From: Pseudomonas sp.
GTDB taxonomy: Bacteria; Pseudomonadota; Gammaproteobacteria; Pseudomonadales; Pseudomonadaceae
NCBI GenBank assembly: GCA_022448005.1
Contig: JAKUTK010000049.1
Coordinates: 1-39,214, forward strand
Direction of reading: 5' to 3'
Length of the DNA: 39,214 nt
Shown here: one piece after another, positions 28,578 to 36,381 of the stretch
How the letters are laid out: each line of letters opens with the position of its first letter
How positions within the stretch are numbered: the stretch's first letter is position 1
Notes under the pieces: model-generated
What the model saw: the letters and a program-made list of their open reading frames with translations, nothing else
What the model was told of the DNA's origin: nothing
The model's database searches: none
Program-made: the position numbers and the translations under genes

Positions 28578-28615
28578 GCCCGGCGCGCTTGGCTCAAGGT
28601 GGGGGCGCGCCGGGC
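28578..28615 (-). terminator. Hairpin with U-run between cpxP/spy and cpxA
   Basis: GCCCGGCGCGC (28578-28588) and GCGCGCCGGGC (28605-28615) form a perfect 11-bp stem with a 16-nt loop. On the minus strand it is followed by TTTTCTC, the form of an intrinsic terminator. It ends transcription after the cpxP/spy gene or attenuates read-through into cpxA, whose GTG is 22 bp further on. Confidence 0.75.
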
Positions 28616-28633
28616 GGTTTGCGGATTTGTAGA

Positions 28634-29041
28634 TCAGTTCTTTTGATCGCGTTCGGCTTTCCACTGTTCAAATTCAGCGCGGTCGGCGCGCTTGGCTGCC
28701 ATCTTTTCGTGCAGCTCGTCGAACTTCTTCTGCTGTTCAGGCTTGAGCAGGTCACGCACCTGTTTTTGGGTTTTTTCCTGGTTGGCTTTTAGTTCGTCCT
28801 GCATGGCCTTGCGATCTGCTTCGGGCAGCTTGTTCAGGTACCGATGAGTGATCTCGCGATGACTTTTCATCTGCTGGCCCATCAGCTGGCGCATCTCGGT
28901 TCGTTGCTCTTTGGTCAAATCGAGCTGCTCGAAAGGCGAATGCTTGCCACCGTGAGGGCGCTGGCCATCGTCTGGCATGGCCATGGCAATGGTGGGCAGG
29001 GTGGAGGCGAAGAGTACGGCGATCAGAGTCTTGCGCATCAT
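28634..29041 (-). CDS. cpxP: Spy/CpxP family periplasmic chaperone
   Basis: A 135-residue periplasmic protein with a signal peptide (MMRKTLIAVLFAS...IAMA, cut near residue 21) and a helical, highly charged mature part carrying two LTxxQ-type motifs (LDLTKEQRTEMRQLM and LLKPEQQKKFDEL). CpxP restrains the CpxA sensor and helps clear misfolded proteins; Spy is an ATP-independent chaperone. Its place between cpxR and cpxA favours CpxP. AGGAGA precedes two adjacent ATGs (29041 and 29038). CpxR-like boxes lie upstream and a terminator hairpin lies downstream. Confidence 0.88.
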   Translation of the reverse strand: MMRKTLIAVLFASTLPTIAMAMPDDGQRPHGGKHSPFEQLDLTKEQRTEMRQLMGQQMKSHREITHRYLNKLPEADRKAMQDELKANQEKTQKQVRDLLKPEQQKKFDELHEKMAAKRADRAEFEQWKAERDQKN

Positions 29042-29160
29042 GAGTTTCTCCTTGATATGGAAACCGGTCACCGAGTGGGCGCCTTTCGAGGGCGCCTCAG
29101 CAGGCTTCGACCGGATGAGCTCAGTTTAGGAGGCGCAAGGTCAACGGCAGTCAGCGCAGG

Positions 29161-29176
29161 GTAAAGGCTGGGTAAA
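29161..29176. promoter_or_regulatory. Putative CpxR box upstream of cpxP/spy
   Basis: GTAAA at 29161-29165 and again at 29172-29176 (6-nt gap), with a third GTAAA at 29192 inside the end of cpxR. The E. coli CpxR box is GTAAA-N5-GTAAA, so this is one base longer. It sits about 120 bp before the cpxP start, on the opposite strand orientation. Autoactivation of cpxP by CpxR is the likely use. Confidence 0.45.
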
Positions 29177-29182
29177 GGGCGG

Positions 29183-29860
29183 TCAGGATGCGTAAAGGTA
29201 ACCGCGGCTGCGCAAGGCGACGATGCGCTGGCGGCCGTCTGGATGGGGGCCGAGTTTTCGGCGCAGATTGCTGACGTGCATGTCCAGGCTGCGGTCGTAC
29301 AGGGTGAGCTTGCGGCCCAGGGCCAGCTGCGCCAACGCCTGCTTTTCCATAGGTTCGCCAGGTTGACCAAGGAGTGCTTCGAGAATGCGACCTTCGGAGA
29401 GGGTGAGCGTGACTTCATGATCGCCGACGCTGGCGACGCCGCGTGCGGGGCTGTACCAGAGATCACCCAACTCGAGTTGGGTCGGCGTGCTGGCCGGTTG
29501 GCTACGGCGAAGAACGGCCTTCAGGCGGGCGGTGAGTTCGCGTGGATCACAGGGTTTGGCGAGGTAGTCGTCCGCACCCAGCTCCAGGCCCAGGATGCGG
29601 TCAAGAGGCTCGCCTCGCCCCGAAAGCATCAGGACTGGCAGGTCGGGATGTTCGCTACGCAGCTGCTTGAGCAATTCCAACCCACTGCCGTCAGGCAGCA
29701 TAACGTCGAGCACGACTGCCGAGGGTTGATGTTCGGCCAGCGCCGCACGTGCGCTCTTGCCGTCATGGCATGCGCGGGCGACAAAGCCTTCCTGGGCCAG
29801 CCAGCTGACCAACAACTCGCAGAGCTCCTGGTCATCGTCTATCAGCAGCAATTCGCTCAT
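29183..29860 (-). CDS. cpxR: Cpx response regulator (OmpR/PhoB family)
   Basis: A 225-residue OmpR-type regulator. The receiver has the acidic pair in LLIDDDQ (near 8-10), phosphoacceptor D52 (VVLDVMLPDGSG) and K102 (LAKPCD). The C-terminal winged helix has the recognition segment LYDRSLDMHVSNLRRKLG and a GYLYAS wing end. Neighbouring cpxP and cpxA on the same strand make it CpxR, activated by CpxA under envelope stress. The start is ATG 29860; the upstream frame to 29971 belongs to the preceding gene's region. The membrane coiled-coil gene lies 17 bp upstream. Confidence 0.93.
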   Translation of the reverse strand: MSELLLIDDDQELCELLVSWLAQEGFVARACHDGKSARAALAEHQPSAVVLDVMLPDGSGLELLKQLRSEHPDLPVLMLSGRGEPLDRILGLELGADDYLAKPCDPRELTARLKAVLRRSQPASTPTQLELGDLWYSPARGVASVGDHEVTLTLSEGRILEALLGQPGEPMEKQALAQLALGRKLTLYDRSLDMHVSNLRRKLGPHPDGRQRIVALRSRGYLYAS

Positions 29861-29877
29861 GGTTCGCTCGTGTCGAT

Positions 29878-30267
29878 TCAGTTCAGCCATTGCCGGCGGC
29901 GGCGGCCGCGGGTTGTCAGGACGCCAAGCAGAAAGCCCAGCACGCCCACCCCGCCCCCAACCGCGAACCACTGTTGCTGGTCGTTGAGCAGTGGCGGCTG
30001 CACCTGCGTCTGCGCTTGTTCTTGTTCAAGCTGCAGGCGCAGTCGCTGGTTTTCCTGGCGCAGTCTTAACAGCTGGGCCTGGCCCACTGCACTGGCGGCG
30101 ACGTCGAGGTTTTCCTTGATCGCCTCCCGTTGCTGCTGATTGTCGCTTAGGCGTTGCTCCAGCTCGACCTGCCGTTCGGCGGGCGGCTCGATGGTGGCTT
30201 CTTCGGCCTGCAGCAAGGGTGTAGCGAGACCTAGAGCAATCAGCAGAAACAGCGGACCTTGGCGCAT
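29878..30267 (-). CDS. Hypothetical coiled-coil protein with C-terminal membrane helix
   Basis: A 129-residue protein with a signal peptide (MRQGPLFLLIALGLATPLLQA), a Gln/Glu-rich coiled coil (about 35-90) and a Gly-rich membrane helix (about 102-118) with a basic tail (RGRRRRQWLN). This layout resembles the C-terminal part of the TIGR04211 SH3-domain proteins, but no SH3 domain is present. It is 17 bp upstream of cpxR on the same strand and so may join the Cpx transcript. The ATG at 30267 follows AAAAGGAG. Function not recognised. Confidence 0.75.
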   Translation of the reverse strand: MRQGPLFLLIALGLATPLLQAEEATIEPPAERQVELEQRLSDNQQQREAIKENLDVAASAVGQAQLLRLRQENQRLRLQLEQEQAQTQVQPPLLNDQQQWFAVGGGVGVLGFLLGVLTTRGRRRRQWLN

Positions 30268-30357
30268 CGGAACTCCTTTTTCCTCAACGGTTATTTCTCT
30301 GCAGGGCCGTGGCGAAGCGACGGCCCTGCAGCAGGGTGGCGGCGTCAACCGACCGAC

Positions 30358-30657
30358 TCAGGGATAGACTTGTTTGAAAGGCTTGACGATGACATCGCCA
30401 TAAACGCCCGCCGCTTTATAGGGATCGGCCGCAGCCCACTGCTCAGCAGCCTGCAGCGAGTCGAATTCGGCGACAACCAGGCTGCCCGTAAAGCCGGCTG
30501 CGCCCGGGTCATTGCTGTCCACTGCCGGATGTGGGCCAGCCAATACGAGCCGGCCCTCGCTTTTGAGCTGGTCGAGACGCGCCAGGTGAGCGGGGCGCGA
30601 GGCCAGACGGTCCTGCAGGGAGTTGGGTACATCGCTGGCGATGATGGCGTAGAGCAT
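30358..30657 (-). CDS. yciI: YciI family protein
   Basis: A 99-residue ferredoxin-like-fold protein of the YciI family. The typical N-terminus [21 protein letters not shown], the [18 protein letters not shown] segment with the conserved His-Pro, and the ending [17 protein letters not shown] all match. No catalytic role is assured for this family. It follows yciB by 9 bp and is probably co-transcribed with it, as in other Pseudomonas. Cytosolic. Confidence 0.9.
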   Translation of the reverse strand: MLYAIIASDVPNSLQDRLASRPAHLARLDQLKSEGRLVLAGPHPAVDSNDPGAAGFTGSLVVAEFDSLQAAEQWAAADPYKAAGVYGDVIVKPFKQVYP

Positions 30658-30666
30658 GATGGATTC

Positions 30667-31248
30667 CTATGATTGTTCAGGTTCGGGTTGCATGTGGCGC
30701 ACCAGATATAGCGCCTGGCCAGCCATGAACAGCAGCGTCAGGCCGAGACTGCCAAAGACCTTGAAGTCTACCCAGATCGACGGGTAGACGAACGCAACGA
30801 AAAGATTGGCGAAGCCGCAGACAAGGAAGAACAGAATCCAGGCGACATTGAGCTGGGCCCATTGTGCTGCCGGCAAGCGGACGGCATGGCCCATCATCCG
30901 CTGAATCAGCGGTTTGTCGCCGATGAAGTGGCTACCGGTGAAGGCCAGCGCGAACAGCCAGTTCAGTACGGGCGCTTTCCACTTGAGAATCGCTTCGCTG
31001 TGCAGCGCCAAGGTCAGCCCGCCGAATAACAAGCAAGCCGCCAATGTCAGCCACTGGCTTTTTTCAAGTCGTCGCTGATGGATGAACAAAACGCCGTAGA
31101 TGATAACGGAGCTGACGACCAGCACCGCTGTTGCGCTGAATATGCCGCCGACGCCCAGGCTAAAACCTCCGATGTCGACCGTTGTAGGCTCGATTTTGTA
31201 GGCGATGAAGAACAGCAGCAGCGGAACGAAGTCGATGATTTGTTTCAC
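30667..31248 (-). CDS. yciB: Inner-membrane septation protein A / YciB
   Basis: A 193-residue integral membrane protein of the YciB/IspA-type septation family, with five or so hydrophobic helices and the family start [17 protein letters not shown]. Other conserved segments are [32 protein letters not shown] and NLFVAFVY...WVDFKVFG. YciB contributes to cell-envelope elongation and division. I place the start at GTG 31248; a longer frame to 32268 is antisense to the PHP gene and is not protein-like. It opens a minus-strand gene run that includes yciI and the Cpx genes. Confidence 0.92.
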   Translation of the reverse strand: MKQIIDFVPLLLFFIAYKIEPTTVDIGGFSLGVGGIFSATAVLVVSSVIIYGVLFIHQRRLEKSQWLTLAACLLFGGLTLALHSEAILKWKAPVLNWLFALAFTGSHFIGDKPLIQRMMGHAVRLPAAQWAQLNVAWILFFLVCGFANLFVAFVYPSIWVDFKVFGSLGLTLLFMAGQALYLVRHMQPEPEQS

Positions 31249-31384
31249 GAGGCAAGCCAGAGGGCAGATGTGCCCGGCATAATAACAAACCGCGCTTTTA
31301 GCGGAACGCTGTCCGCTTGCCGTTTCCAAGACATTGCGCAAGCTTTGGCAAACTGGACGACGGCACGAGCGCTGGCGCTGGCGG

Positions 31385-31397
31385 TCACACGCTGTGA
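31385..31397. promoter_or_regulatory. TCACA-CGC-TGTGA inverted repeat upstream of the PHP gene
   Basis: A perfect 5-bp dyad about 30 bp before the PHP phosphoesterase start. The half-sites are those of CRP/Vfr but in the opposite order, so it is not a CRP site. Its use, if any, is unknown. Confidence 0.25.
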
Positions 31398-31428
31398 GCT
31401 GCCAAGCCCCCTGGAGAATCTGTCCCGA

Positions 31429-32295
31429 ATGATTGTTGATCTGCATTGCCATAGCACCGCCTCTGACGGCGTGCTTGCGCCGGACGTGCTGGTGCAGCGA
31501 GCACATGCGCGTGGAGTCGAACTGCTTGCGCTGACCGATCACGACACCCTCGAAGGGCTCGATGATGCTCGCGCCGCTGCTGATTTGCTGGGTGTCCGGC
31601 TGGTCAATGGCATCGAGCTGTCCTGTGTCTGGAATGGCGCCACCATCCATGTGCTGGGTTACGCGTTTCGTCGTGATGCCATTGCGCTGCAACAGGCTAT
31701 TGGTGAGTTGCACGCCGGCCGCTGGCAGCGTGCCGAGACGATTGCTCAGCGCCTGGAGGCCAAGGGGATGCCTGGTGCGCTGGAGGGTGCGCGGGCAATT
31801 CAGCAGGAGCTGGGGGATAGCGGCAACGCGCCGGCACGGCCTCATTTCGCGGATTACCTCGTGCGAGCCGGCCACGTGCGCGACCGCGCCGAGGCATTTC
31901 GCAAGTGGCTCGGCTCCGGCAAGCTGGGGGATGTCAAGCAGCATTGGCCGACGCTTGAGCGAACAGTGAGTACCTTGCGCGACGCCGGCGCCTGGATCAG
32001 TTTGGCGCATCCCTGGCAGTACGATTTCACCCGCAGCAAACGACGTCGACTGGTGAGCGAATTCGCCCAGGCAGGCGGTCATGCGCTGGAAGTGGTCAAC
32101 GGTATGCAACCGTTGGAGCAGGTGGGGGGCTTGTCGATTCTGGCGCGTGAGTTCGGGCTGATGGCCAGCATCGGCAGTGACTTCCATGCGCCAGGCGACT
32201 GGTCGGAGCTGGGTATGTACAGAGCCCTGCCTGACGACTTGCGGCCGCTGTGGAAGTCTTTTGATCATGAACCCGGCGAGTCTGTTGGCCGCTGA
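31429..32295 (+). CDS. rnm: PHP-domain phosphoesterase (RNase AM / YciV type)
   Basis: A 288-residue PHP metal-dependent phosphoesterase. E. coli YciV/TrpH is RNase AM, a 5'-3' exonuclease that matures 5' ends of rRNA and also hydrolyses 3',5'-nucleoside bisphosphates. The metal motifs are H6 and H8 ([11 protein letters not shown]), D37-H38 (LTDHDT), E63 (GIELSC), SLAHP and GSDFHAP. The ATG at 31429 gives the family start and follows GGAG at a somewhat long distance. It is divergent from yciB and heads a run with yciO, trpS, scpA and scpB; yciO starts 14 bp after its stop. Confidence 0.9.
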   Translation: MIVDLHCHSTASDGVLAPDVLVQRAHARGVELLALTDHDTLEGLDDARAAADLLGVRLVNGIELSCVWNGATIHVLGYAFRRDAIALQQAIGELHAGRWQRAETIAQRLEAKGMPGALEGARAIQQELGDSGNAPARPHFADYLVRAGHVRDRAEAFRKWLGSGKLGDVKQHWPTLERTVSTLRDAGAWISLAHPWQYDFTRSKRRRLVSEFAQAGGHALEVVNGMQPLEQVGGLSILAREFGLMASIGSDFHAPGDWSELGMYRALPDDLRPLWKSFDHEPGESVGR

Positions 32296-32309
32296 ACAGG
32301 GAGTTCCCC

Positions 32310-32933
32310 ATGAGCCAGTTCTTTCAGATACACCCAGACAACCCGCAGGCCAGGCTGATCAAGCAGGCCGTAGAGATCATTCGCAGCGGCGGCGTGGTGG
32401 TTTACCCCACCGACTCTTCCTATGCTGTGGGTTGCTCGATGGGAAACAAAACCGGCATCGAGCGCATTCGCCGCCTGCGCCAGCTGGACGATAAACACAA
32501 TTTCACCCTGGTCTGTCGCGACTTGTCCCAGCTGGGATTGTTCGCGAAGGTGGATACCGCCGCTTTCCGCCTGCTCAAGACGCATTTGCCAGGGCCTTAC
32601 ACCATCATTCTCAGCGCCACTCGGGAAGTGCCGCGAATGCTGTTGCATCCGAAGCGTCGTACCATTGGCCTGCGCGTGCCTGCTCAACCGATTGCGCAGG
32701 CGTTGCTCGCCGAGCTGGGTGAGCCATTGATGAGCGTCAGCCTGATCCTGCCTGGTCAAACCGAGCCGATGAGCGACCCTTACGAAATGCGCGATGCACT
32801 GGAGCATCAGGTAGACCTGATCATCGACGGCGGTTACGGTGGCGTCGAAGCGTCGACCGTCATCAGCCTGGTCGACGGCGATCCGGAAGTGGTACGGGTC
32901 GGCTGCGGCGATCCCGCGCCGTTCGCCGGCTGA
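32310..32933 (+). CDS. yciO: YciO, Sua5/YrdC/YciO family
   Basis: A 207-residue protein of the Sua5/YrdC/YciO family, the fold that makes threonylcarbamoyl-AMP for the t6A tRNA modification. The YciO subgroup has lower or unproven activity. Visible segments: [18 protein letters not shown] (nucleotide loop), [20 protein letters not shown] and the closing [13 protein letters not shown] precedes the ATG. It is 14 bp after the PHP gene and 37 bp before trpS, fitting one operon. The housekeeping TsaC/YrdC is expected elsewhere. Confidence 0.9.
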   Translation: MSQFFQIHPDNPQARLIKQAVEIIRSGGVVVYPTDSSYAVGCSMGNKTGIERIRRLRQLDDKHNFTLVCRDLSQLGLFAKVDTAAFRLLKTHLPGPYTIILSATREVPRMLLHPKRRTIGLRVPAQPIAQALLAELGEPLMSVSLILPGQTEPMSDPYEMRDALEHQVDLIIDGGYGGVEASTVISLVDGDPEVVRVGCGDPAPFAG

Positions 32934-32970
32934 ACCGTTCGCTTTTTTCAAATCTACGAAGGAAACCCTT

Positions 32971-34185
32971 TTGAGCGCCATGGATTCGCAGCGACGTGTA
33001 GTCTCCGGAATGCGGCCTAACGGCCGTCTCCACCTCGGCCACTATCACGGCGTGCTGAAGAGCTGGGTCAGAATGCAGCATGAGTACCAATGCTTTTTCT
33101 GCATCGTTGACTGGCATGCACTGACCACCGATTACGCTGCAGGCGCCGATGTCGCGCGCAATGTCCAGGAGATGGCAATCGATTGGCTGGCAGCCGGTGT
33201 CAGCCCGAGCTCTGCTACGTTGTTCATCCAGTCCCAGGTGCCCGAACACGCCGAGCTGCACCTGCTGCTTTCGATGATCTGCCCCTTGGCGTGGCTGGAG
33301 CGCGTGCCGTCCTACAAGGAGCTGCAGCTCGATTCGCAGAACAAAGACCTCGGCACCTACGGTTTTCTCGGTTATCCGTTGTTGCAGGCCGCTGACATCC
33401 TCGCCTACCGCGCCGGTGTCGTGCCCGTTGGCGCCGATCAGTTGCCGCATATCGAATTCGCTCGTGATGTCGCCAGACGCTTCAACCATCTGTACGGCAG
33501 CGAAGAGGATTTCGAGGTCAAGGCTGAAGCGGCGATACGCAAGCTCGGCAAGAAAAGCTCCAAGCTATACGCCAGTCTGCGCAAGAGCTACCAGGAGCAA
33601 GGCGATCTCGAAGCGCTGAATACTGCCCGTGCGCTGCTCAAGGATCAGCAGACCATTACCATTGGCGACCAAGAACGTCTGTTTGGATATCTCGAGGGGA
33701 GCGGCAGGTTGTTGTTGCCCGAACCGCAGGCGTTGCTCAGCGATATCCCCAAGGTGTCTGGGCTGGACGGCGGAAAAATGGCCAAGTCGGCCAGTAATTC
33801 CATCTTTCTGCGCGACACGCCGCCTGAGATCGAGGAAAAGATCAAGCGCATGCCAACCGATCCGGCACGCGTTCATCGCCACGACCCGGGTGAGCCGACA
33901 CGTTGTCCGGTGTGGCAAATGCACCAGGCCCATTCGGTAGAAGAGGTCTGCAGTTGGGCGGAGCAGGGCTGCCGCACCGCGGGCATCGGCTGCCTGGAAT
34001 GCAAAGCGCCACTTATCGATGCGATCAAGCTCGAGCTGGCACCGCTGCAAGAACGGGCTCAGGACTACGAGGCGAACCCAGATCTGGTGCGCAGCATTCT
34101 CGCTGAAGGCGCTGAGCAGGCCCGCGACGAAGCACGCGAGACCCTGGTGGTGGTGCGTCAGGCCATGGGTCTGAATTATCGCTAG
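32971..34185 (+). CDS. trpS: Tryptophanyl-tRNA synthetase with Fe-S-type cysteine motif
   Basis: A 404-residue class I aminoacyl-tRNA synthetase charging tRNA-Trp. Motifs are HLGH (21-24), the HIGH-equivalent, and GGKMAKSAS (268-276), the KMSKS loop. Between them lies an extra segment of about 65 residues (183-250) that shorter bacterial TrpRS lack. Near the C-terminus are five cysteines, with C312-x21-C334-x6-C341-x2-C344 resembling the iron-sulfur motif of Thermotoga TrpRS. The start is TTG 32971, seven nt after AAGGAA; ATG 32980 is too far from that site. It is part of the PHP-yciO-trpS-scpAB run. A second trpS may exist outside the window. Confidence 0.9.
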   Translation: MSAMDSQRRVVSGMRPNGRLHLGHYHGVLKSWVRMQHEYQCFFCIVDWHALTTDYAAGADVARNVQEMAIDWLAAGVSPSSATLFIQSQVPEHAELHLLLSMICPLAWLERVPSYKELQLDSQNKDLGTYGFLGYPLLQAADILAYRAGVVPVGADQLPHIEFARDVARRFNHLYGSEEDFEVKAEAAIRKLGKKSSKLYASLRKSYQEQGDLEALNTARALLKDQQTITIGDQERLFGYLEGSGRLLLPEPQALLSDIPKVSGLDGGKMAKSASNSIFLRDTPPEIEEKIKRMPTDPARVHRHDPGEPTRCPVWQMHQAHSVEEVCSWAEQGCRTAGIGCLECKAPLIDAIKLELAPLQERAQDYEANPDLVRSILAEGAEQARDEARETLVVVRQAMGLNYR

Positions 34186-34245
34186 AGCCTATTCGGGCGC
34201 CGGCATAAGCTGTCGCCGCTTCCAGTACTCGTTCGTTCCGGAGAG

Positions 34246-35109
34246 ATGATGCAGGACACCCAGGCCGAGGCGACCCTCAAGGCGCCCGGCGAGCAGCTGC
34301 GGCTGGCGCTTGTCTACGGCGAGGCTTTCAATAACCTGCCGCAGGATCTCTATATCCCCCCAGATGCGCTCGAGGTCTTCCTTGAGGCATTCGAGGGACC
34401 GCTAGATTTGCTGCTCTATCTGATCCGCAAGCAGAACATCGATATTCTCGATATCCCTGTCGCTGAAATCACTCGTCAGTACATGGGCTATGTCGAGTTG
34501 ATGAAGGCCGTGCGCCTGGAGCTTGCGGCCGAGTACCTGGTAATGGCGGCCATGTTGGCTGAGATCAAGTCGCGCATGCTGCTGCCTCGCTCGGCCGAGG
34601 TGGAGGAGGACGAACTCGACCCGCGTGCCGAATTGATCCGCAGGCTTCAGGAATACGAGCGGTTCAAGGCGGCGTCGGAAGATATCGACCACCTGCCGCG
34701 GGTAGGTCGCGACCTTCACGTGCCTAGACTCGACGCTCCTGACGCTCGCGCGCGCAAGTTGCTGCCTCAGGTCAGTCTGGAGGAGCTGTTGATCTCCATG
34801 GCTGAGGTGTTGCGTCGTGCTGACATGTTCGAAAGCCATCAGGTCACGCGTGAGACGCTGTCGACCCGCGAGCGCATGAGCGACGTGCTCGAACGGCTCA
34901 AAGGCGGCGGCTTTGTGCCTTTTGTTGCACTGTTTACCGCTGAGGAGGGACGACTCGGTGTGGTAGTGACCTTCATGGCAGTGCTTGAGCTGATCAAGGA
35001 ATCGCTGGTCGAGCTGGTGCAGAACGAGCCCTTCGCACCAATTCATGTCAGGGCCCGCAGCGATGAGTCGCCATTACCGCTGGAAGAGTCAATGGAGCCG
35101 AGCCTGTGA
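34246..35109 (+). CDS. scpA: Segregation and condensation protein A
   Basis: A 287-residue kleisin subunit of the SMC-ScpAB condensin. The family start is clear: FEGPLDLLLYLIRKQNIDILDIPVAEITRQY (about 49-79), then LAAEYLVMAAMLAEIKSRMLLP. The C-terminal winged-helix part ends near VVVTFMAVLELIKESLVEL. It bridges the SMC heads and binds ScpB. Two ATGs (34246 and 34249) follow CGGAGAG and either may be used. Its stop overlaps the scpB start by 4 bp, so translation is coupled. Confidence 0.95.
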   Translation: MMQDTQAEATLKAPGEQLRLALVYGEAFNNLPQDLYIPPDALEVFLEAFEGPLDLLLYLIRKQNIDILDIPVAEITRQYMGYVELMKAVRLELAAEYLVMAAMLAEIKSRMLLPRSAEVEEDELDPRAELIRRLQEYERFKAASEDIDHLPRVGRDLHVPRLDAPDARARKLLPQVSLEELLISMAEVLRRADMFESHQVTRETLSTRERMSDVLERLKGGGFVPFVALFTAEEGRLGVVVTFMAVLELIKESLVELVQNEPFAPIHVRARSDESPLPLEESMEPSL

Positions 35110-35876
35110 ATCTGTCCGATCCCAAGGATCTTGCCTCGCTGCTTGAAGCCTTCTTGCTGGCCTCAGGCAAGCCGATGTCGGTTGAGCGAATGGCCGAGCT
35201 GTTCGATGAGCTTGAGCGGCCGTCCCCCAGCTTGCTGCGCAAGGCGCTAGAAGTGCTGGACAAGTCATGCAAGGGGCGAGCGTTCGAGCTGAAAGAAGTG
35301 GCCAGTGGTTACCGCCTGCAGGTGCGCGAGCGTTTTTCGCCCTGGGTGGGCCGGCTATGGGAGGAGCGGCCACAGCGTTATTCGAGGGCCTTGCTGGAGA
35401 CGCTGGTACTGATCGCGTACCGCCAGCCAATCACCCGTGGCGAGATCGAGGATATCCGCGGAGTGGCGGTCAACAGCCAGATCGTAAAGACGCTACTGGA
35501 GCGTGAGTGGGTGCGGGTGGTCGGTCATCGCGATGTGCCAGGGCGACCGGCCATGTTCGCCACCACCAAGCAATTCCTCGATCATTTCAACCTGAAGAAC
35601 CTCGACGAGCTGCCCCCGCTGGCAGTATTGCGCGAGATGGAGCCCGAAACCCAGCTGGTCGACGTCGAAGAGGCTCCGGTGCCGGCGGCGCTTCAGGCGC
35701 GCGCCGATCTCGAAGGGGAGCCGGAGACGCCGCGTGAACAAACCAGCTTCCGCAGTCTTCTGGCCGAACTGGACAGTATGGAAACCGGATTGAAGACCGA
35801 TTTTGATGACCTGCGCGGCGAGACTGACCCTGAGGAAGGCCAGTCCACCTCAGAAGAGGACCGTCGCGGCTATTGA
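35106..35876 (+). CDS. scpB: Segregation and condensation protein B
   Basis: A 256-residue ScpB with two winged-helix domains (first around LLEAFLLASGKPMSVERM, second around RYSRALLETLVLIAYRQPITRGEIEDIRGV) and an acidic C-terminal tail rich in Glu/Asp. It dimerises on ScpA in the condensin complex. The start is GTG 35106, inside the scpA stop (GTGA overlap). The end runs 7 bp into the convergent mgsA gene. The tail is longer than in many ScpB proteins, as is common in Pseudomonas. Confidence 0.94.
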   Translation: MNLSDPKDLASLLEAFLLASGKPMSVERMAELFDELERPSPSLLRKALEVLDKSCKGRAFELKEVASGYRLQVRERFSPWVGRLWEERPQRYSRALLETLVLIAYRQPITRGEIEDIRGVAVNSQIVKTLLEREWVRVVGHRDVPGRPAMFATTKQFLDHFNLKNLDELPPLAVLREMEPETQLVDVEEAPVPAALQARADLEGEPETPREQTSFRSLLAELDSMETGLKTDFDDLRGETDPEEGQSTSEEDRRGY

Positions 35877-36346
35877 TCGGTTACCTGGCGGCCGGCCAGG
35901 TAGTTTGCATAGTTCGGGATGCTCAACGAGTGTTTCTGGTCCAGCAGCGGGCTGGAAAGCAGGTAATCGGCACTGCTTTCGTTGGCCGCCAGCGGGATGT
36001 TCCACACCGCGGCGACCCTTAGCAGCGCCTTCACGTCGGGGTCATGCGGTTGTGGCTCGAAGGGGTCCCAGAAGAACACCAGCATGTCGATCCTGCGCTC
36101 GGCAATGCGTGCGCCGATCTGTTGATCTCCTCCGAGGGGGCCGCTGATCATGCACTCGACCGGCAACTTCAAGCGCCGCTCGAGTAGCAACCCCGTTGTC
36201 CCGGTGGCCAGTAACTCATGTGGCTCCAGTTTTGATTTCTGCCGCTCAGCCCAGTCCAGCAGACGCTCCTTGCAGTGATCGTGCGCAACCAGTGCGATAC
36301 GTTTGCGGGCGGGGAGTGTCGCGCTCACAAAATCGATGCGGTTCAT
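35870..36346 (-). CDS. mgsA: Methylglyoxal synthase
   Basis: A 158-residue enzyme converting dihydroxyacetone phosphate to methylglyoxal and phosphate. Catalytic residues line up with E. coli (offset 3): H22, D74 (GGDQQ), H101 and D104 (HDPDVKALLR). The TGTTG phosphate loop is at 48-52. The ATG at 36346 follows AAGGAAG. It begins 35 bp after the gap stop on the same strand, so the pair is probably co-transcribed; the enzyme offers an outlet for triose phosphate. Its 3' end overlaps the scpB 3' end by 7 bp, convergently. Confidence 0.95.
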   Translation of the reverse strand: MNRIDFVSATLPARKRIALVAHDHCKERLLDWAERQKSKLEPHELLATGTTGLLLERRLKLPVECMISGPLGGDQQIGARIAERRIDMLVFFWDPFEPQPHDPDVKALLRVAAVWNIPLAANESSADYLLSSPLLDQKHSLSIPNYANYLAGRQVTDQ

Positions 36347-36381
36347 GTTCTTCCTTGAGGGCTTGGATGGGCTGCTGATCT

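Noticed and set aside
30667..32268. A 533-codon minus-strand frame reading through yciB and antisense to the PHP gene
   Set aside because: Only the last 193 codons look like a protein (YciB). The rest mirrors the PHP gene on the other strand and has no family features.
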